Below are positions 59,298 through 64,000 of a DNA stretch of 64,000 bases, piece by piece; position 1 is the stretch's first letter, and each line of letters starts with the position of its first letter. Source of the DNA: RHKX01 sp963826475 (GTDB lineage: Bacteria; Actinomycetota; Thermoleophilia; Solirubrobacterales; 70-9); the NCBI GenBank assembly GCA_963826475.1, contig CAWGXC010000003.1, forward strand, positions 1,116,001-1,180,000, written 5' to 3'. Both the position numbers and the translations under genes were made by a program. The notes beneath the pieces are model-generated. The model searched no databases, had not been told where the DNA came from, and saw only the letters and a program-made list of their open reading frames with translations.

Positions 59298-61913
59298 CTA
59301 CTCGGTTTCGGCAGCGGTCTCGGTGGCGTCGCCGGGCGAAGCGTCCTCGGCCGGCTCATCCTCGCCGGCCGACTCGGTCGCGCCGACGCCTACCGGCTGC
59401 TTGGCCTCTTCGCGACGTTCACGCTCAGCCTTCGACGGCGGGATCAGCTCGAGCGACAGCGGCTTGTCGTCCGCATCGCCGCTCTCGTCGCGGTCGACCA
59501 TGACGGTGGTGCCTGGCTCGATCGAGTCCGGGCCGGCCTTGAGCACCTCGTCGGCGAGCGGGTCCTCGATGTAGCGCTGGATCGCGCGACGCAGCGGACG
59601 GGCTCCCATCGAGGGGTCCCAGCCCTTGTCGACGAGCAGGTCCTTGGCGGCGTCGGTGAGGTCGAGCTGGAGCTCGTGCTCGGAGACCTGGGTGCGGACG
59701 CGGCCGATCAGCAGGTCGATGATGACCTTGATCTCCTCGCGGCTCAGCTTGTGGAAGACGATGACCTCGTCGATGCGGTTCAGGAACTCCGGGCGGAAGA
59801 CCTTCTTCAGGTCGCCCATGACGCGCTTCTTCATGTCGTCGTAGCTGGTGCCCATCTCATCGGTGACGGCGAAGCCGAGCGACTGGTTGCGCGCGATCTC
59901 CGGGGCCCCGACGTTCGAGGTCATGATCACGATCGCGTTGCGGAAGTCGACCGTCCGGCCCTGGGCGTCGGTGAGCCTGCCGTCCTCGAGGATCTGCAGG
60001 AGGATGTTGAAGACGTCCGGATGTGCCTTCTCGATCTCGTCGAGCAGGAGCACGCAATAGGGCTTACGGCGCACGGCCTCGGTGAGTTGTCCGCCCTCGT
60101 CGTAGCCGACGTAGCCGGGAGGTGAGCCGACCAGTCGCGAGACGGCGTGCTTCTCCATGTACTCGGACATGTCGATGCGGATCATCGAGTCCTCGTCACC
60201 GAACAGGAACTCGGCGAGGGTGCGACCGAGCTCGGTCTTGCCGACTCCGGACGGGCCGAGGAAGATGAACGAGCCGGAGGGCCGCTTGGGGTCCTTGATC
60301 CCGGCGCGGGCGCGGCGGATCGCCTTCGAGACGGCGGTGATCGCAGCCTCCTGGCCGACGACGCGCTTGTGCAGCTCGTCCTCCATGCGGATCAGCTTCT
60401 TGGTCTCGGCCTCGGTCAGCTTGAAGACGGGGATGCCGGTCCACATCGAGACGATGTCGGCGATCTCCTCCTCGCCGACGACCGGGCGGGTGCCCTCCTC
60501 GCCGGAGCTCCACTCCTCCTCGAGCTCGCGCTTCTTGGCGGTGAGCTGACGCTCCTTGTCGCGCAGGTTCGCGGCCTTCTCGAACTCCTGGGCCTCGATC
60601 GAGGCCTCCTTGGCGCGGCGCGTCTCCTCGATCTCCTCCTCGAGATCACGGTAGACGGGCGGCTGCGACATCGAGCGGATGCGCAGGCGCGACGCGGCCT
60701 CGTCGATCAGATCGATGGCCTTGTCCGGCAGGAAGCGCTCGGAGATGTAGCGGTCGGCGAGATCGGCGGAGGCACGGAGGGCCTCGTCGCTGATGTTCAC
60801 CTTGTGGTGCTGCTCGTAGCGCTCGCGCAGTCCCTCGAGGATCTGCACGGTCTGATCGATCGACGGCGGGTCGACCTTGATCTGCTGGAAGCGACGCTCC
60901 AGAGCGGAGTCGCGCTCGAGGTACTTGCGGTACTCGTCGAGCGTGGTCGCGCCGATCGTCTGCAGCTCGCCACGGGCGAGCGCCGGCTTCAGGATCGAGG
61001 CCGCGTCGATCGCGCCCTCGGCCGCGCCGGCTCCGACCAGGTTGTGGAGCTCGTCGATGAAGAGAATGATGTCGCCGCGCTGGGTGATCTCCTTCATCAC
61101 CTTCTTCAGCCGTTCCTCGAACTCGCCGCGGTACTTCGAGCCGGCGACGAGGGCCGCCAGGTCGAGCGTGTAGATCTGCTTGTTGCGCAGCAGCTCGGGG
61201 ACTTCCCCGTTGGTGATCCTCGCCGCGAGGCCCTCGACCACGGCCGTCTTGCCGACGCCGGGCTCACCGAGCAGGACGGGGTTGTTCTTCGTCCGCCTGG
61301 AGAGGATCTGCATGATCCGCTCGATCTCGGTCTCGCGACCGATCACGGGGTCGAGCTTGCCGTCGGCGGCGAGCTTGGTCAGGTTGCGGCCGAACTGGTC
61401 GAGCAGCTTCGAGGACTTCTTGCCTTCCGCCGAGCTGCTGGAGCTCGAGCCGGACCCGGAGCCCTGGCGTCGGCCGCCGGGGCCTGAGAGCATCCGGATG
61501 ACCTCGTTGCGGATCTTCTCGGAGTCGGCGTCGAAATCGAGCAGGATGCGGGCGGCGACGCCCTCGTTCTCGCGGACCAGGCCGAGCAGGATGTGCTCGG
61601 TGCCGATGTAGTTATGGCCGAGCGAGAGCGCCTCGCGCAGGGCGAGTTCGAGGACCTTCTTGGCGCGCGGGGTGAAGGGGATCTGGCCGGAGGTGACCTC
61701 TTCGCCGGACCCGACGATCCGGACGACCTGGGCGCGGACGCGCTCCACGGTGATGTCGAGGGACTCGAGGACGCGGGCCGCGAGACCCTCCTCCTCGCGG
61801 AGCAGGCCGAGCAGGATGTGCTCGGTGCCGATGTAGTTGTGCTTGAGGGTTCGAGCTTCCTCTTGCGCCAGGACGACGACCTGGCGGGCCCTCTCTGTGA
61901 ATCGTTCGAACAT
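59298..61913 (-). CDS. clpC: ATP-dependent Clp protease ATP-binding subunit ClpC
   Basis: A Hsp100 unfoldase of 871 residues that feeds ClpP. Two N-terminal Clp repeats carry HNYIGTEHILLGL twice (about 25 and 100). AAA-1 has GEPGVGKTAVVEGLA and FIDELHNLVGAGAAEG, a UVR/M-domain coiled coil lies near 425-490, and AAA-2 has FLGPSGVGKTELGRTLAEFL. An acidic tail (AGEDEPAEDASPGDATETA) is extra. The usual Bacillus partners ctsR, mcsA and mcsB are absent, as in actinobacteria. It sits between lysS and the decaying ECF block. Confidence 0.97.
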   Translation of the reverse strand: MFERFTERARQVVVLAQEEARTLKHNYIGTEHILLGLLREEEGLAARVLESLDITVERVRAQVVRIVGSGEEVTSGQIPFTPRAKKVLELALREALSLGHNYIGTEHILLGLVRENEGVAARILLDFDADSEKIRNEVIRMLSGPGGRRQGSGSGSSSSSSAEGKKSSKLLDQFGRNLTKLAADGKLDPVIGRETEIERIMQILSRRTKNNPVLLGEPGVGKTAVVEGLAARITNGEVPELLRNKQIYTLDLAALVAGSKYRGEFEERLKKVMKEITQRGDIILFIDELHNLVGAGAAEGAIDAASILKPALARGELQTIGATTLDEYRKYLERDSALERRFQQIKVDPPSIDQTVQILEGLRERYEQHHKVNISDEALRASADLADRYISERFLPDKAIDLIDEAASRLRIRSMSQPPVYRDLEEEIEETRRAKEASIEAQEFEKAANLRDKERQLTAKKRELEEEWSSGEEGTRPVVGEEEIADIVSMWTGIPVFKLTEAETKKLIRMEDELHKRVVGQEAAITAVSKAIRRARAGIKDPKRPSGSFIFLGPSGVGKTELGRTLAEFLFGDEDSMIRIDMSEYMEKHAVSRLVGSPPGYVGYDEGGQLTEAVRRKPYCVLLLDEIEKAHPDVFNILLQILEDGRLTDAQGRTVDFRNAIVIMTSNVGAPEIARNQSLGFAVTDEMGTSYDDMKKRVMGDLKKVFRPEFLNRIDEVIVFHKLSREEIKVIIDLLIGRVRTQVSEHELQLDLTDAAKDLLVDKGWDPSMGARPLRRAIQRYIEDPLADEVLKAGPDSIEPGTTVMVDRDESGDADDKPLSLELIPPSKAERERREEAKQPVGVGATESAGEDEPAEDASPGDATETAAETE

Positions 61914-62142
61914 CGACTACCTGACCTGTCTGATCGCTCTGTCTGAGTATTTCGTCATCCGCGGTCGGATCTCTTTAATCCGCACCAGGGAATGCGCAGC
62001 CACCGGAGACTTCGATCAAACTTTTCGGCGCTCTATTGCCGATCGATCAACCCTCCGGTTTGTCGTTTGCGCGGAGGCCGAAGTATAGACGGGCTGTCGC
62101 ACCGGCTTTCGGCGCCCAGCGGTGCCCGAGCGGAGGCGTCAG
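61914..62142 (-). promoter_or_regulatory. clpC upstream region
   Basis: This 229-bp gap holds no gene and is clearly richer in A+T than its surroundings. On the minus strand TATACT (62087-62082) is a possible -10 box without a good -35, and GATTAAAG lies nearer clpC. The motif GTTTGATCGA / GTTGATCGA occurs twice and could be a regulator site; it does not match the CtsR or ClgR operators that I know. Confidence 0.4.
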
Positions 62143-63633
62143 TCAGCGCATCGCGGGGAAGAGCAAAACTTCCCGCAGGCTCGGTGCGCTGGTGAGGAGC
62201 ATCACCAGGCGGTCCATCCCGAGGCCGACTCCGGCGGTGGGCGGCATTCCCTGCTCGAGCGCCCGGAGGAAGTCCTCGTCATGAGGCTGGGCCTCCGCGT
62301 CGCCGCGCTGCAGCTCCGCGTTCTGCTGCTCGAAGCGACGGCGCTGCTCGTCGGGGTCGTTGAGCTCGCTGAAGGCGTTGGCGATCTCGATCCCGCCCAT
62401 GAACGCCTCCCAGCGCTCGACGAGTCCGGGCGTTGAGCGATGCTGCTTGGCGAAGGGCGAGAGCTCGACCGGGTAGTCGCGGATGAAGGTCGGCTGCGTG
62501 AGCACCGGCTCGACGTGCTTGGAGAAGAGCTGGTCGACCAGCTTGCCCCAGCCGACGTCCTCGCCCGGGTCTGTCCCGAGCGCCATCGTCAGCTCCTCCC
62601 TGGGAGGCCTCTCGGCGAGGTCGACGCCGGTGTGCTCGAGCAGTGCGTCGCGCATCGTCAGCCGCTCCCAGGGTGGCGCGAGGTCGATCGTCGCCCCATC
62701 GCGTTCGATGGTCGTCCTGCCGAGAACCGCCTGAGCGACGGTCGACACCAGCCGCTCGAGCCGGACCGCGGCATCGTCGTAGTCGGCGTAGGCCTCGTAC
62801 CACTCGAGCATCGTGAACTCGGGGTTGTGCTTGGGCGAGACGCCCTCGTTGCGAAAGTCCTTGCCGAGCTCGTAGACCCGGTCGATCCCGCCGACGACGC
62901 ACCGCTTCAGGTACAGCTCGGTTGCGATCCGCAGATAGAGGTCGCGATCGAGCGCGTTGTGGTGGGTGGTGAACGGACGGGCGAGGGCGCCGCCGTAGAG
63001 CGGCTGCAGGACCGGTGTCTCGACCTCGGTGAAGCCATCGGCGTCGAGCAGGCGGCGGGTCTCGGCGATCGCCTTGGCACGCAGCTTGAAGCGCTCGAGC
63101 ACCTCGGGGTTGGCGATCAGGTCGAGCTCGCGATGGCGGAACCTCGTCTCCACGTCGGACAGCCCGGAGTGCTTGTCGGGCAGCGGGCGCAACGCCTTCG
63201 CCAGCGGCCGCCACGATTCCAGGCGCAGGCTCAACTCGCCGCGGCGACTCTTGAAGGCGATGCCCTCGACCCCGACGAAGTCGCCGAGATCGGCATCGAG
63301 CAGGAGGGCGTGCTCGTGGACGCCGAGGATGTCCTCGCGGGAATGGAGCTGGATCTGGCCCGTCCCATCGCGGAGGTCGATGAACGCCGCCTTGCCGTGG
63401 CCCCGCTTGGCCATCACGCGGCCGGCCACGACGTGGCGGGACTCGGTCTCCTCCCCGTCGGCCAGGTCCTCGTAGGCGGCGCGCACGTCAGCGATCGGCT
63501 CCCGGCCGTCGTAGCCGGTCGGGAACGGCTCGAGCCCGGCTTCGCGCAGCCGGTCGAGCTTCGCCCGGCGCTCAGCGAGCAGGGCCGGCTCCTCGGGAGC
63601 CGAGGCGGGGTCGGTGGTCTCTTCGCTCATCAC
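62143..63633 (-). CDS. lysS: Lysyl-tRNA synthetase, class II
   Basis: A 496-residue class IIb enzyme. The OB-fold anticodon domain includes GRVMAKRGHGKAAFIDLRDG. Motif 2 is FRNEGVSPKHNPEFTMLEWY, and motif 3 is GVGLGMDRLVMLLT, followed by the usual REVLLFPAMR end. GGIEIANAFSELNDP holds amino-acid-binding residues. It precedes clpC on the same strand, an arrangement also found in mycobacteria. Confidence 0.96.
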   Translation of the reverse strand: MMSEETTDPASAPEEPALLAERRAKLDRLREAGLEPFPTGYDGREPIADVRAAYEDLADGEETESRHVVAGRVMAKRGHGKAAFIDLRDGTGQIQLHSREDILGVHEHALLLDADLGDFVGVEGIAFKSRRGELSLRLESWRPLAKALRPLPDKHSGLSDVETRFRHRELDLIANPEVLERFKLRAKAIAETRRLLDADGFTEVETPVLQPLYGGALARPFTTHHNALDRDLYLRIATELYLKRCVVGGIDRVYELGKDFRNEGVSPKHNPEFTMLEWYEAYADYDDAAVRLERLVSTVAQAVLGRTTIERDGATIDLAPPWERLTMRDALLEHTGVDLAERPPREELTMALGTDPGEDVGWGKLVDQLFSKHVEPVLTQPTFIRDYPVELSPFAKQHRSTPGLVERWEAFMGGIEIANAFSELNDPDEQRRRFEQQNAELQRGDAEAQPHDEDFLRALEQGMPPTAGVGLGMDRLVMLLTSAPSLREVLLFPAMR

Positions 63634-63681
63634 CGTCGAGCGTATTCAATGCGCGAGGCGGCTCGGGGCTAGCCTTCCGGG

Positions 63682-64000
63682 ATGGACGAGCGCGCGATCA
63701 CGATCAGGGACGCGAGGCAGACGGATCTGGCGGAGATCTTCGCGATCTACAACGACGAGGTCGCCCACGGCATCGCGACGTTCGACGTCGAGCCCCTCCG
63801 GGCCGGCCGCGACGACGGCTGGCTGGCCGACCGGGCCGCCCACCACCCCGTAATCGTGGCGGTCGCCGGCGACGCGGTCCTCGGCTGGGCGTCGATCGGC
63901 CCCTGGTCACCGCGCGGCGCGTACAGGCGCACCGGGGAGGTCTCCGTCTACGTCGATTCCGAGGCGCGGGGGGAGCGCATCGGCCGTCGCCTCCTCAGCG
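63682..64000 (+). CDS. GNAT acetyltransferase of the PAT type (3' end cut by the window)
   Basis: The first 106 codons of an N-acetyltransferase are visible. IFAIYNDEVAHGIATFDVEP is typical of the phosphinothricin-acetyltransferase-like branch, VLGWASIGPWSPRGAYRRTG is beta 4, and YVDSEARGERIGRRLL is the acetyl-CoA loop (R-x-x-G-x-G variant). The gene runs off the right edge. It is divergent from lysS. Confidence 0.82.
   Translation, partial: MDERAITIRDARQTDLAEIFAIYNDEVAHGIATFDVEPLRAGRDDGWLADRAAHHPVIVAVAGDAVLGWASIGPWSPRGAYRRTGEVSVYVDSEARGERIGRRLLS

Noticed and set aside
60147..61487. 446-codon plus-strand frame opposite clpC
   Set aside because: Leu/Asp/Gly-rich antisense shadow of a perfectly conserved ClpC.

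Overview
This 64 kb window is one continuous, gene-dense stretch of a high-GC (about 68-70%) bacterial chromosome. CarD, a GuaB3-type IMP dehydrogenase homologue, a SigK/RskA pair, many ECF sigma factors, GTG/TTG starts and ATGA overlaps point to the Actinobacteria. The mixture of actinobacterial and Bacillus-like features (a SigH-type sigma factor beside cysS-rlmB, DisA, ClpC) suggests a deep lineage such as Thermoleophilia/Solirubrobacterales. That placement is inference; no 16S rRNA gene is present.

Layout. 1-1.5 kb: a possible structured RNA on the + strand facing the end of rplM-rpsI. 1.6-12.7 kb: a secreted M23 peptidase, then a long minus-strand run: guaB3-guaA, LysM protein-DD-carboxypeptidase-PfkB kinase, argS with a Wzz/tyrosine-kinase-like protein, and hup-pyrF. 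12.9-15.5 kb: a plus-strand operon of phosphoesterase, Thr-rich lipoprotein and Ser/Thr kinase. 15.6-26 kb: tgt, hsp20, the glycolytic operon gap-pgk-tpiA-gpmI, and uvrC with an ABC-2 exporter. 25.8-34.5 kb: a crotonase, a cupredoxin lipoprotein, a 108-bp tandem repeat, a MaoC dehydratase, a TadE-like cassette ending in a TadG/VanY/lytic-transglycosylase fusion, a phosphate transporter (pit plus DUF47) operon, wecB and a pterin dehydratase. 34.5-42.3 kb: a BtuF-like protein without signal peptide, a rhomboid protease, SigK/RskA, a second ECF sigma factor with a small membrane partner, a PlsC-GpsA fusion, a GAF-GGDEF protein and tRNA-Thr(TGT). 42.5-45 kb: a secreted M14 carboxypeptidase.

45-63.6 kb is a conserved housekeeping neighbourhood. 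Reading along the minus strand it runs lysS, clpC, radA, disA, carD, ispD, ispF, cysS, rlmB, sigH-like. The same order is known in Bacillus, and much of it in Mycobacterium. Two insertions interrupt it: a lipid cassette (acyl-CoA ligase, acyltransferase, SRPBCC protein) with a PHP phosphatase, and a decaying block between clpC and radA. The decaying block holds an ECF sigma factor and its partner with compensated frameshift patches, and a BamE-like gene split by an in-frame TGA. A GNAT acetyltransferase is cut by the right edge.

The items most worth a second look are the folded element at the left edge, the TadG-VanY-SLT fusion, the PlsC-GpsA fusion, an ArgRS lacking both HIGH histidines, apparent non-canonical start codons (ATT for carD, CTG for ispD), the frameshift-patched sigma module and the 108-bp repeat. 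No CRISPR array, insertion sequence, prophage or recognisable defence island was seen.
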